Below are positions 55,351 to 63,819 of a stretch of DNA of 64,000 nt, piece by piece; position 1 is the first letter of the stretch; each line of letters begins with the position of its first letter. Location: positions 62,001 to 126,000 of the forward strand of contig JAOSJP010000037.1 in the NCBI GenBank assembly GCA_027494015.1. The letters are read 5' to 3'. Under the pieces are notes generated by a model, which ran no database searches, was not told where the DNA came from, and saw nothing but the letters and a program-made list of their open reading frames with translations. A program made the position numbers and the translations under genes. Origin of the DNA: Anaerolineae bacterium. Lineage in GTDB: Bacteria; Chloroflexota; Anaerolineae; Aggregatilineales; Aggregatilineaceae.

Positions 55351-56631
55351 ATGACTGTTCGCACGATCCGCTGGCCCGAAGAGCGCGACGCGATCCTGGA
55401 CCACGTTCGCCTGGCCTACGGGCCGGACGAATACGAGCAGGTTGCGGCCTGGTATGGCACTCTGCCCAGCTTTGATCCGGCGGACTGCTTCGTCATTGAT
55501 GGCGACCACCCCAACGAGATCGCCGCGCACGCGAGCCTCGTCCCGCGCCTGCTTCAGATCGGAGAAAGCCCGCTGCCCACCGCTGAGATCAGTCTGCTGA
55601 GCGTCCTGGAACCGTACCAGGGGCGCGGCTACGAGGAGATGCTGCTGGAGGCGCTGCACCGGCGCATGTCCGAGCGCGAGTTTGCGCTGGGCATGAGTTT
55701 CGGCGACCCGCTGCTCTTCGAAGCCTCGCTGTACGAGTACGCGGTGGGCCTTTACCTGACCAACTTCGAGTCAGAAATCAGCCTGGAGCAGGCGCTGAGA
55801 GCAGGCTCCTGGAGCGCTGGGCACAGCTACGAGCGGCGCATGGGCGACCGGCTGGGCGCGCGCAGCAGCGAAGTGACCGCGCGACGCTACTACAGCGGCG
55901 ATCTGCCCGCCGTCCAGGCGCTCTACAGCGAGGCGTGCGCGCGCGGGCACTACTGCCTGGCCCGCGATGAGGGGCTGTGGGCCTGGCAGATCGAGCACCT
56001 GATGCGCACGGGCCGCAACGACCCGGATGATTTCCTGGTCGCCGAGGTTGAAGGGCGGCTGGTGGCCTATGCCCGCCTGATCAGCCAGGGGCCGGTGAAC
56101 GTCTTCCGCGACACCAACGCCACGCGCTTCAACGTCATCGAGGCGGCGGGCGATCACCCGGACGCGGTGGAGGCGCTGCTGGCGCAGATCGCGCACACAG
56201 CCCAGACGCTCAATATCGAGCGCATCGGCCTGTTCGTCCACCCGCAGAGCGCCTTCATGCAGCACGCCCTGGTACGCGGCGCTCACCTGCGCCACTTCAC
56301 CGGGGCGGCGCTGTTGCGCCTGCACAACCTGGCGCTGGCGCTCTATTTGCTGGAGCCAACGCTCGAATCGCGCCGTCTCAACAGCCGCTTTGCCCCGCGC
56401 CCCTATCGTCTGGTGGTCATCACCGAGCACGACCAGGCGGAGGTCTTCCTGGGCATGGGCGAGCCGGAAGTCGTCGAGCTGGAGGTGCCGTCCACGTCGC
56501 TCGTTCGGCTGTTCACCGGCTGGTACGGCATTGACAACCTGGCGATGGGTTACAACGAGCGGCACGCCGACCTGCTGCGCGTGCTTTTTCCCCGGCGTGA
56601 TCCCAAGATCGGGCTGGCTGATCTGTTGTAG
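55351..56631 (+). CDS. GNAT acetyltransferase, two-domain
   Basis: 426 residues. N-terminal GNAT core with AEISLLSVLEPYQGRGYEEMLLEAL (acetyl-CoA motif QGRGYE) and a second degenerate GNAT-like half after residue 180 (LPAVQALYSEACARGHY, FLVAEVEGRLVAYARL). This resembles Eis-like or tandem-GNAT proteins; substrate unknown. GGGGGAC precedes the ATG. Followed by another acetyltransferase of similar kind. Confidence 0.85.
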   Translation: MTVRTIRWPEERDAILDHVRLAYGPDEYEQVAAWYGTLPSFDPADCFVIDGDHPNEIAAHASLVPRLLQIGESPLPTAEISLLSVLEPYQGRGYEEMLLEALHRRMSEREFALGMSFGDPLLFEASLYEYAVGLYLTNFESEISLEQALRAGSWSAGHSYERRMGDRLGARSSEVTARRYYSGDLPAVQALYSEACARGHYCLARDEGLWAWQIEHLMRTGRNDPDDFLVAEVEGRLVAYARLISQGPVNVFRDTNATRFNVIEAAGDHPDAVEALLAQIAHTAQTLNIERIGLFVHPQSAFMQHALVRGAHLRHFTGAALLRLHNLALALYLLEPTLESRRLNSRFAPRPYRLVVITEHDQAEVFLGMGEPEVVELEVPSTSLVRLFTGWYGIDNLAMGYNERHADLLRVLFPRRDPKIGLADLL

Positions 56632-56633
56632 AG

Positions 56634-56850
56634 GTTGTTGGTTGTTGGTTGTTGGTTGTTGGTTGTTGGTTGTTGGTGATCAGTTTTCGGTGATCAGTGA
56701 TCAGTATTCAGTTGTCGGTGATCAGTTTTCAGTAAGCGCTTCAGATCGCTGATCGGCGATGACTGGCAACTGAATACCGACAACTGAATACCGACAACCA
56801 AATACCAACAACCAAATACTGACAACTGAACACTGATCACTGATCACTGA
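56634..56850. repeat. Family D inverted low-complexity repeat
   Basis: Left half GGTTGTTGGTTGTTGGTTGT and GTGATCAGTGATCAGTATTC; right half its complements CAACTGAATACCGACAACTG and CACTGATCACTGATCACTGA, forming a hairpin of about 215 bases between the two acetyltransferases. Confidence 0.85.
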
Positions 56851-56875
56851 GTGTGGCACACAGAGGAACGAGCGC

Positions 56876-57820
56876 ATGTCTCAAATCACCGTGCGACAGG
56901 CCACGCTGGCCGACGCAGCCAGCATCACCGCCCTGCACAACGCGACCATCTCCACCTGGACGCGCCGCCTGCCCTCCGGCGAAACGGCGCCAGCGGAATA
57001 TGGCGATCTGACGCTCTTCGAGCGATGGCTGGTCGGCGGCCCCTGGGCCAGCATTGAAATGTGCGCCGTCCACCTGGCCAACCTGCTGCGCGGCAGCGAC
57101 GGCATCCCGCTCGTCGCCGAAGTGGACGGGCGAGTCGGCGCAGAAGCCGAGATCTTCATTGGGCGCGAGCCAGAGCCGTTCGGTTATCACATCAACATCC
57201 CCAAGCTGACCATCCACCCCGACTACGCCGACTCCGGCGTGAGCAGCGCCCTGCTGACCTACATCCAGCAGATCGGCGAAGCGATCCACTGCAAGCGGCT
57301 GACGGTTGCCGACGGCGAAGCGCAGGCTCCCCTTCTCGAACATCATCGCTTCAGCCGCACTCACAGCGGGCAGCCGATCGTCCTGCCCGTGCGCGAGGGG
57401 CGCGTTTTCTACCAGGCGAGCGATCTCAAGTCCTTCGATCCGGCGCAGATCGAGGGCTGGCACATGCCGCTGGGCCGCTACCAGAACGCCCGCCAGGAAT
57501 GGGATCGCCTGCCCCCCGGCTTCTGGAACAGCGTGCCGGAGATCGTCGAGACGGAGAGCGACCGGCTGCATCTTGTGGTCACCGGGCACGAGGCTTACGC
57601 GCTGATGCAGCAGGACCGCAACCTCCCCACGCGCGTGCACGCCTTTGTGTGGAGCAAGCGCCCGGTCAAGGGTCTGCTGATCATGACGCTGTGCGACTGG
57701 GCGCAGCGCCACGACTACAGCGAGATCGTCTCCTTCGCCTGGGACTTCACCCTCCCCCTGCTGGAAATGGACTTCAAGCGCGAGGGGGCGGTGCAGTACC
57801 TCTACAGCCGGATGCTGTGA
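56876..57820 (+). CDS. GNAT-type acetyltransferase
   Basis: 314 residues. VRQATLADAASITALHNATI opening, then VAEVDGRVGAEAEIFIG and IHPDYADSGVSSALLTYIQQIG, the acetyl-CoA core; the second half (from about 170) is a further GNAT-like domain ending FKREGAVQYLYSRML. Substrate unknown. GAGGAAC precedes the ATG. The last 66 coding bases plus stop are duplicated at 58631-58698 beyond the toxin-antitoxin module. Confidence 0.85.
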   Translation: MSQITVRQATLADAASITALHNATISTWTRRLPSGETAPAEYGDLTLFERWLVGGPWASIEMCAVHLANLLRGSDGIPLVAEVDGRVGAEAEIFIGREPEPFGYHINIPKLTIHPDYADSGVSSALLTYIQQIGEAIHCKRLTVADGEAQAPLLEHHRFSRTHSGQPIVLPVREGRVFYQASDLKSFDPAQIEGWHMPLGRYQNARQEWDRLPPGFWNSVPEIVETESDRLHLVVTGHEAYALMQQDRNLPTRVHAFVWSKRPVKGLLIMTLCDWAQRHDYSEIVSFAWDFTLPLLEMDFKREGAVQYLYSRML

Positions 57821-57822
57821 GC
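57755..57822. repeat. Left 68-bp direct repeat (acetyltransferase 3' end)
   Basis: Codons for the acetyltransferase C-terminus PLLEMDFKREGAVQYLYSRM and on through the stop; 66 of 68 identical to 58631-58698. Confidence 0.95.
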
Positions 57823-57894
57823 TTAGCCGTTTTGGGGCAGCGGGCACAAGACTCAAATCATCAATCGTCGCGCAATCATGGGCAGCATCTGGCC

Positions 57895-57900
57895 TATAAT
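57895..57900 (+). promoter_or_regulatory. Possible -10 box of the toxin-antitoxin module
   Basis: TATAAT 36 bases before the antitoxin ATG. Confidence 0.45.
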
Positions 57901-57936
57901 CAAGGATAGCTGGGGTGTGATGGAGGCGAGCAAGAG

Positions 57937-58155
57937 ATGACTTTCGAGGATTTGGCGCGTGAAGCGCGTACTCTCCCTGTCGAGCAGCGCAAGCAACTCA
58001 TTGCCCTGATCGTGGATTCGCTGATCGAGCGCGAAGGCGAAGAACAACGGCCCAGCATCCTGGATTTTGAGGGCATTGGCGAACGGCTGCGTGACGACAC
58101 CGATCCCCAGGAATTGATCAGCCGGCTGCGCACTGAGTGGGATCACCGGCCATGA
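57937..58155 (+). CDS. Antitoxin of a VapBC-like module
   Basis: 72 residues. MTFEDLAREARTLPVEQRKQ and LIALIVDSLIER form helices typical of small antitoxins paired with PIN toxins; the C-terminus is acidic. GGAGG lies 9 bases before the ATG. The stop TGA overlaps the ATG of the toxin (ATGA at 58152). Confidence 0.8.
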   Translation: MTFEDLAREARTLPVEQRKQLIALIVDSLIEREGEEQRPSILDFEGIGERLRDDTDPQELISRLRTEWDHRP

Positions 58156-58608
58156 GGCTGGCAGACGCTCTGACCAACGTCGAGGCGATTGTGCATTGAC
58201 ACAGCACCGTTTATCTACTACGCTGAGCGATCCCCGATACGTGTTGACAAGATGCGGGCAATCTTTCTGCCTGTGCATGGGGGACAAATCACAGTTTATA
58301 CATCGGCTCTCACGCTGACTGAAGCGCTCACTAAGCCGATCCAGACGCGTGATGCTGAGTTGATCCGCCTGTACCGAGAGATGCTTCAACAGAGTCGTCA
58401 TATCACCCTGGTGCCAATTGACGCCGGGTTAGCCGAGCGAGCCGCTGAGCTACGGGCGCGTTACAGCCTCAGGACACCCGATGCTCTCCAAGTGGCGACG
58501 GCACTGTGGGCAGGATGTGATGCGTTTCTCACCAACGACCTGAGTATCAGGCGCGTGGAGGATGTGCGAGTACTGGTTCTGGATGAGCTTGAGCTGACCT
58601 CTCCGTAA
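58152..58608 (+). pseudogene. PIN-domain toxin (VapC family), frameshift near N-terminus
   Basis: From the coupled ATG at 58152 the frame reads MRLADALTNVEAIV and then stops at 58197. Shifting frame at GTGCATTGAC gives the PIN domain: CIDTAPFIYYAER (catalytic Asp), TSALTLTEALTKP (Glu), LRTPDALQVATAL (Asp) and FLTNDLSI. Restoring two bases (GTGTGC for GTGC near 58191) makes one 153-residue toxin. A TTG at 58189 is the only start for the second part as it stands. Inactivated toxin, or a sequence error. Confidence 0.82.
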
Positions 58609-58630
58609 CCTGCCACGAGTCACGAACAGG

Positions 58631-58698
58631 CCCCTGCTGGAAATGGACTTCAAGCGCGAGGGGGCGGTGCAATACCTCTACAGCCGGATGTTGTGAGC
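58631..58698. repeat. Right 68-bp direct repeat (displaced acetyltransferase 3' end)
   Basis: Same reading frame, including the stop, as 57755-57822. The two differences are CAG to CAA and CTG to TTG, both silent. Confidence 0.95.
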
Positions 58699-58738
58699 GA
58701 GGAAGACTCCGTCCCTCTCCCCAATACTTCAGCGGACA

Positions 58739-58767
58739 TTGACATAACAAGGCGAATTGCCTACAAT
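58739..58767 (+). promoter_or_regulatory. Consensus sigma-70 promoter without an obvious gene
   Basis: TTGACA (58739-58744), exactly 17 bases, TACAAT (58762-58767). A 26-codon frame starts at 58776 right at the expected start of transcription; the next real gene is 59034. Confidence 0.7.
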
Positions 58768-59033
58768 TTGCGCAGATGGGATCGCGAATCATTCGCAATA
58801 ACAGGTGCCCCATGCCGACTATCCGACCCTGTATCTGTCTGAGGCGGGGGCGCTAGCGCGCGCAGCTTCAGACCGTCCATACGCCGCTCCATCCCAGGCC
58901 AACGGCTGAACCGCGCGGCAGCGTCCCCAGCACGGCGACTACGTTCGCTGTGCGCCTCTGTTTGGGAGCTGCCGCGTTTTGATGTCCGTTGGCCTTGTCG
59001 TATCACTGAACGTGCCGCATCAAGGAGAACTTC

Positions 59034-59492
59034 ATGACTGCCGAGCGCCGCGTTGACCACAACCAGATACGCACCAACCAGGCGTTCACCATCGCTCTGC
59101 TGGCGCTGGCTTTCGTGCTGGACGCCCCCGCGCTGGCCGCCTTCACCGCCGCTGTGCTGCTGCTGTCGGCAGCAGTGCCGTCGCTGGGCCTGTTCTCGCG
59201 CCTCTACCGCCACCTGCTGCTGCCCGCCGGACTGGTTCGCCCCCAGGTGATCGCCGACAACCCGGAGCCGCACCGCTTCGCTCAACTGGTGGGTGGCATG
59301 GTTGTGACCGCCGGATCGCTGGCGCTGGCCGCCGGGCTGACCGTGCCCGGCTGGGGGCTGGTCGGGCTGGTGATTGCCCTGGCGAGCCTGAACCTGTTCG
59401 CTGGCTGGTGCGCCGGCTGCACCATGTACTACTGGCTGCACCGGCTGGGCGTGCCCGGCTTTGGCCATGCGCCGGTTGAGGCGAGGCGATGA
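59034..59492 (+). CDS. DUF4395 integral membrane protein
   Basis: 152 residues with about four membrane helices. VDHNQIRTNQAFTIALLAL matches the DUF4395 start (VDxNxxRxNQ), and LFAGWCAGCTMYYWLHRLG near the end keeps the conserved CAGC. The family is often next to thioredoxin genes, as here, suggesting a membrane thiol-redox partner. AAGGAG precedes the ATG. Overlaps the thioredoxin-like gene by 4 bases. Confidence 0.88.
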   Translation: MTAERRVDHNQIRTNQAFTIALLALAFVLDAPALAAFTAAVLLLSAAVPSLGLFSRLYRHLLLPAGLVRPQVIADNPEPHRFAQLVGGMVVTAGSLALAAGLTVPGWGLVGLVIALASLNLFAGWCAGCTMYYWLHRLGVPGFGHAPVEARR

Positions 59493-59893
59493 CCGAGCGT
59501 CTGCTGATCTTCCTGGCCTTCGCCGCATTGCTGGCGCTAGGCTGCCGGCTGCTGCGACGCTGGCAGCTTGCCCGCGCCGCGCGTATCGCCCCGGCGGATC
59601 CGCTGCTGGCCGCGCTGCGCCCTGGCATCCCGGCCATTCTCTACTTCACCACGCCTACCTGCGCGCCCTGCCGCGCCCGCCAGCGCCCGGCTATCCAGCG
59701 CCTGCTGGCCGAACTGGATGACCGGGTGCAGGTCATCGAGGTCAACGCGGCAGAGCAGCTTGACGCCGCACGGCGCTGGGGCGTGCTCAGTATCCCGACG
59801 ACCTTCGTGCTGGACGGGGAGGGCCGCCCGCGCGCCATGAACACGGGCGTCGCCGGGCTGGAAACGCTGCGCAGTCAGTTGCAGCACTTGTAG
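59489..59893 (+). CDS. Membrane-anchored thioredoxin-like protein
   Basis: 134 residues. An N-terminal membrane anchor (LLIFLAFAALLALGC) and a thioredoxin fold with active site CAPC (Cys58, Cys61) and the cis-Pro in LSIPTTFVLD. ATGA overlap with the DUF4395 gene marks an operon; the pair likely moves electrons to or from thiols across the membrane. Confidence 0.9.
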   Translation: MTERLLIFLAFAALLALGCRLLRRWQLARAARIAPADPLLAALRPGIPAILYFTTPTCAPCRARQRPAIQRLLAELDDRVQVIEVNAAEQLDAARRWGVLSIPTTFVLDGEGRPRAMNTGVAGLETLRSQLQHL

Positions 59894-59921
59894 CGCGCAG
59901 CTTCAGCAGACCGGGGGGGAG

Positions 59922-59944
59922 ACGGGTGCGCCTGCGCCCGTTTT
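59922..59944. terminator. Terminator after the thioredoxin-like gene
   Basis: ACGGGTGCG / TGCGCCCGT stem with two wobble pairs, followed by TTTT. Confidence 0.7.
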
Positions 59945-59947
59945 CCG

Positions 59948-60673
59948 CTACGGCGCGGGCAGCGCCAGCAGCCGGAGCGCCAGCGCGCGGAACGCCAGGG
60001 GCGTGCGGATGTCGGTCACGTACAGGCGGGCACCCGGCGGCAGCGCCCCCCGCTCGACGCTGGTCGAGTCGGCCAGGCGGTCGGCGACGCGCCCCGACCC
60101 GCGCACGATGACGATCGGGTTGCGCTGCTCGGCCTGCGCGCGAGCTTCCGCCAGGACGATCTTCCCGCCATTGACAATCAACGCCAGCCCCGGCACGCCC
60201 GCCCCGCGCAGCAGCCCAACCAGAAACTCCGACTCCACGCCAAACTTGCCGCCTTCTACCAGGACGAAATGCGAGTGATCGGGGTTGAGGGCGAAGCGCT
60301 CTCTGCCGGGAGGCGGCCCGCCGGGATAGGTGGCATGGCGGTGCGGGGCCACGCCCACCAGCGGAAAGGTCGCCCCGGCAGCGGCGCGCGCCTCACCCGC
60401 CAGGCGCGCCACGCCCGTCTGAGTCGCGCCATCGGCCACCAGCAGACGGTGCTCCTCGGCCAGCGGCACCACCCCCTCGGCGAAGAACGCGCGCACAGGG
60501 GCCATCGCCGGCGTTTCCAGGGCGCTCGCGCCGCCGTGCACGACGATTGTGCCGCGATAGAGCGGGAGCGCCAGCGCCGCCAGGACGCGCTCCGGCGACT
60601 CGTGCGGCTCCACGCAGATGGCCACCGCCTGGCGCTCGTCAAAAGAGATGGTGAACGGTTGGTTTGCCGCCAT
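59948..60673 (-). CDS. SLOG (TRPM/LSDAT-type) domain protein
   Basis: 241 residues. TIVVHGGASAL, VADGATQTGVARLAG, PLVGVAPHRHATYPG, LNPDHSHFVLVEGG, ESEFLVGLL, LIVNGGKIV and PIVIVRGSGRVADRLAD follow the SLOG/LSDAT_prok pattern, a Rossmann-like fold related to the nucleotide sensor of TRPM channels and to lysine-decarboxylase-like proteins. It is expected to bind a nucleotide or ADP-ribose-type ligand. No effector domain is fused. Starts at 60673, 60685 and 60700 are possible. Confidence 0.8.
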   Translation of the reverse strand: MAANQPFTISFDERQAVAICVEPHESPERVLAALALPLYRGTIVVHGGASALETPAMAPVRAFFAEGVVPLAEEHRLLVADGATQTGVARLAGEARAAAGATFPLVGVAPHRHATYPGGPPPGRERFALNPDHSHFVLVEGGKFGVESEFLVGLLRGAGVPGLALIVNGGKIVLAEARAQAEQRNPIVIVRGSGRVADRLADSTSVERGALPPGARLYVTDIRTPLAFRALALRLLALPAP

Positions 60674-60958
60674 GTCCTCGCGCATCCTCTCCGCCCCCAT
60701 GACGCGCCACTCTGCCCGGATTATACCCGACGGCGGATGCGCGCGCACGGTGCCGACCGCGACCTCACCCCCAGCCTCGCCCCGCTCGGCTGCGCCCCTA
60801 TCGGGCAGATGCTGCATCCATTCCTCTCCCTGGCCGGCGCCGTTCTAACACGGAACATACATCTGCCGCCTGTGATCTGAGCTACAATGTACGTGGAGTC
60901 AACCAGCGTGTCTGGCTGCACAACGCGCCAGATAATCGGTCGGCGCCAACGATGTCTT

Positions 60959-61729
60959 ATGGATACGCAAACCGATCTGAAGCGAGAGCTTGAGTTCCTG
61001 CGCGAGCAAATGCACACCTCGGACCAGAAGAGCGCGCGGCTGCAAAACGCACTGGACGCCTGCGAAGATTGCCTGGAATCCAGCGGACTGACCGCCATGC
61101 TGCACGCCGCCCGCCTGGAGCGCGACCAACTGAACGCTGTGATCATGCGCCAGGTGGACAGCCACGTGCTGTCGCTGCAAGCGGTGATCCTGGATCAACA
61201 AGACGCTATCCGCCAGGCAGCCGGTCCGCAGGCGGTACGCTGGCAGCGGGGTCATGCCACGCCCGCCACCTACTGGGACGCCGAGATCAGGCAGGCGTAT
61301 CTCGACACCCTGCTGCGCTGCTTCCATGCCTGGCAGCATGGCCACTCATACTATCCGCCAGCCGCGAGCGCCCGCGACACGCATCCCGCTGCCCCGGAGT
61401 ACGCCTATCCCTGGTACCCAGCCCCGCTGGACGGGGGCGATCAGACCCAGGCCAGCATGGAACCGCCCGTCACCATCTCCGACGACGCGATAGCCAGCGC
61501 GCTCAAGCACGCCGATTGTCCCGCCGATCACCTGACCATCATCGCGGAGCCGGACGGCCTGGTGCTGGCCACCGGCTATGCGCACAGTGAGGCCGGGCGC
61601 GAGCAGTGCCTCGAAGCCTTGATGGGCATAGCCGGCGTGCGCGAAGTGGTGATTGGCGTGGTCATCGCCGACCCGGCGCGCTGCCCGGCGTGCCAGGCTG
61701 CGCAGGCCAATGGGCGGGCGCGCCACTGA
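60959..61729 (+). CDS. Unknown protein with coiled coil and BON-like C-terminus
   Basis: 256 residues. Residues 1-90 are a long coiled coil (LKRELEFLREQMHTSDQKSARLQ in part) with a Cys pair (ACEDC), followed by a Tyr/Pro-rich stretch and a C-terminal domain (LTIIAEPDGLVLATGYAHS, GVREVVIGVVIADPARCPAC) that resembles a BON domain plus a CxxC. No signal peptide. A TACAAT box at 60882-60887 suggests transcription starts inside the longer frame, favouring the ATG at 60959, although it lacks a ribosome site. Confidence 0.6.
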   Translation: MDTQTDLKRELEFLREQMHTSDQKSARLQNALDACEDCLESSGLTAMLHAARLERDQLNAVIMRQVDSHVLSLQAVILDQQDAIRQAAGPQAVRWQRGHATPATYWDAEIRQAYLDTLLRCFHAWQHGHSYYPPAASARDTHPAAPEYAYPWYPAPLDGGDQTQASMEPPVTISDDAIASALKHADCPADHLTIIAEPDGLVLATGYAHSEAGREQCLEALMGIAGVREVVIGVVIADPARCPACQAAQANGRARH

Positions 61730-61803
61730 CCTCCCTCCCGCACCTAGAGCGTGGTATGCACTTACGGCCCTGTCTTTCCCCAGCGGCTTTGGGTAGCTCC
61801 TGA

Positions 61804-61905
61804 TTGACCTCACCCCCGTCTCGGCGCTGATGCGCCTCGACTCCCCCTCTCCATGCATGGAGAGGGGGAAAGGCCGAGCGCAGCGAGGCCAGGGGGTGAG
61901 GTCAA
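61804..61905. repeat. Family A inverted-repeat element
   Basis: TTGACCTCACCCCC start, GGGGGTGAGGTCAA end, core CCCCCTCTCC ATGCAT GGAGAGGGGG. A half copy lies at 60761-60805. Confidence 0.8.
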
Positions 61906-61952
61906 CAGAGCGCCCTTCCCCCTTGTCGAGAGTACCAGGTTCATCACACACT

Positions 61953-63359
61953 CTAGGGGTTCCCCGGCGTGAAGCGGATCGACTCGATCATGAGGTCTAC
62001 AATGTCCTGCGGGGTGGATGATTTGCGCGGCGCGACATACTCCACGCGCAACCACAAGACGACGCCGCCGTGCTCAACGTAAACATCCCACGCAGCCTCA
62101 TACACAGGACCGTCGCTGGTGAAGATGTAGTAGTATGCTGCGCTCCCGTCCACCTCAATGCTGCGCCGCTCGTAGGTCACTTCGGCGCCAGCACTGGCGC
62201 TGAAGCCCCGCTGGTGCCACTCATATTTGGTCTTGGCCCAGCTTCCGTTGTCATAGGCCGGCGAGGTGCGCGGCACGTCCATGATGATGACCGACATCCG
62301 CTCGTCGGGCAGACCTGAGCCGGTCAGCGACTGGCGCATCCCTTCGGCGATGAGTTTGCCCAGGTCAATCTCCCTCCCGGCGAAGAAGTCCACCTCGTTG
62401 TAAAACTCGTGGTTGGCCACGCCGCAGACGGGATAACCGAGCGCTTCGCGCTCGCAGCGCGCGTTCCAGCCTGTTGGATAGTCCACTGTGAATAGCTCGC
62501 CGTCCAGCGTTGAGGTGGCGATCCCCGACTCGCCAGACAGGTTCAGCCAGCCCTGATCATCGGCCACCATCAGCAGCACCATCGCCAGCAGGAATACCAG
62601 GAACCCACCCAGGCCAAAGATCATGATCCGTGTGACCGCGCTCTTTTCCGCCGCGCTCACGACAGGCGCTGCGGGGGCCGGTTGCCCCTCCACCACAAAC
62701 GCCAGGCCCGGCCCCCACTCTGGCTGATGGCCTGTGCCGGGCGGCTGGGCGTCGCCGGGGCCGTGCTCGCCAAGCCGGGCATGAGCCGCCGGGTCGAAGG
62801 CGCGCCCACCTCCAGCGCCAGCGGCGGGCTGCTCGGCGGGCACCAGGGCGCGCGTGCCCCTCTCCTCAAGGTCCGCGAAGGGGCTGTCTACCGGCTGGCC
62901 GGTGAACGGGTCAATGCCGGGCGAGGTCTGCGCCGCGAATTCCTCGAACGAGGGCACGGCGCTCTCGTCCGCTGGCGGAGAGGGCGCATCCAGCCGGCGT
63001 GAGGGCGTCGCGGGCGGTTTCTGGCGCGCCGAGTCGGGCGGAATGCCCGCAACGGGGATGACAAAGAAGGAATCGTCCGGCTCGTCGTCTGGCACCTCGG
63101 CGGGCCTGGCAGCGGGCGCAAGCCCCGCGAGACGGGCGCGCGCCCGCTCGTGGGTGGGGTCAATCTTGAGCACCTGTTCCAGGCATTGCCGCGCCACATC
63201 CCGGTTGCTGACGGCGTGCGCCATCAGCCACCATGCGCGAGCATCGTCCTGGTGTGCGGCCAGGTACGGCTTGAGAACCGCCCCCGCCTGCTGGCGCTGA
63301 CCGGCCTTGAGCAGCCGGTAGGCTTCAACAAGCTCCTCTGGAGTGGATGCGCTGGTCAT
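61953..63359 (-). CDS. Membrane protein with TPR N-terminus and extracellular domain
   Basis: 468 residues. Two to three TPR-like helices at 1-80 (EELVEAYRLLKAGQRQQAG, ARQCLEQVLKIDPTHERARAR), a Pro-rich linker of about 150 residues, a membrane helix near residue 255 (IMIFGLGGFLVFLLAMVLLMV) and an outside domain of about 180 residues (FTVDYPTGWNARCE), like the PsbP-like part of the protein at 36477-38396. The start has AGGGGGAC upstream. Function unknown. Confidence 0.75.
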   Translation of the reverse strand: MTSASTPEELVEAYRLLKAGQRQQAGAVLKPYLAAHQDDARAWWLMAHAVSNRDVARQCLEQVLKIDPTHERARARLAGLAPAARPAEVPDDEPDDSFFVIPVAGIPPDSARQKPPATPSRRLDAPSPPADESAVPSFEEFAAQTSPGIDPFTGQPVDSPFADLEERGTRALVPAEQPAAGAGGGRAFDPAAHARLGEHGPGDAQPPGTGHQPEWGPGLAFVVEGQPAPAAPVVSAAEKSAVTRIMIFGLGGFLVFLLAMVLLMVADDQGWLNLSGESGIATSTLDGELFTVDYPTGWNARCEREALGYPVCGVANHEFYNEVDFFAGREIDLGKLIAEGMRQSLTGSGLPDERMSVIIMDVPRTSPAYDNGSWAKTKYEWHQRGFSASAGAEVTYERRSIEVDGSAAYYYIFTSDGPVYEAAWDVYVEHGGVVLWLRVEYVAPRKSSTPQDIVDLMIESIRFTPGNP

Positions 63360-63439
63360 GAGTCCCCCTGTGACGGCTGAGCGCGCGTTTGTCCCTAAGT
63401 ATACAAGAGTCTGTAGACGGTGCACGCGCCAGGGCCTAC

Positions 63440-63775
63440 GAATCAGGGCAATCGCATCAAAATCCGTCGCGTGTTAGCCTGCCCGTAGGGGCGTATTGCA
63501 ATACGCCCTACGGACCCCGCGCCGATCAAGGCGTTCCCGTAGGGGCGGGTTTGCAAACCTATGCGCACCAAGTTAAGGCTTCTGGGTGCGCGGCACGGGC
63601 GAAACGCCCCTCCCCCTGGCCCCCTCCCCGGCCCAAGCCAGGGAGGGGGAAAGCGCCGCGCGCGGCGAGCCAAGTCCCCCTCTCTAGCTCGGCTGGAGAG
63701 GGGGAGGCAGGGGAGAGGCCTGTAGGGGCGGGTTTAGAAACCCGCCCCTACAAGGGCGCAGCAGAGCAGCGCTCC
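63440..63775. repeat. Cluster of family B palindromes and a family E unit
   Basis: Short palindromes GTAGGGGCGTATTGC with mirror (63485-63512), GTAGGGGCGGGTTTGC (63540-63560), a diverged 99-bp unit at 63600-63715 (TCTCTAGCTCGGCTGGAGAG), and GTAGGGGCGGGTTTAGAAAC with mirror (63722-63752). No gene. Confidence 0.8.
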
Positions 63776-63819
63776 TACGAAAGAACCATGCGTTTATTTC
63801 CGGCGCGTTGGCAGCGACC

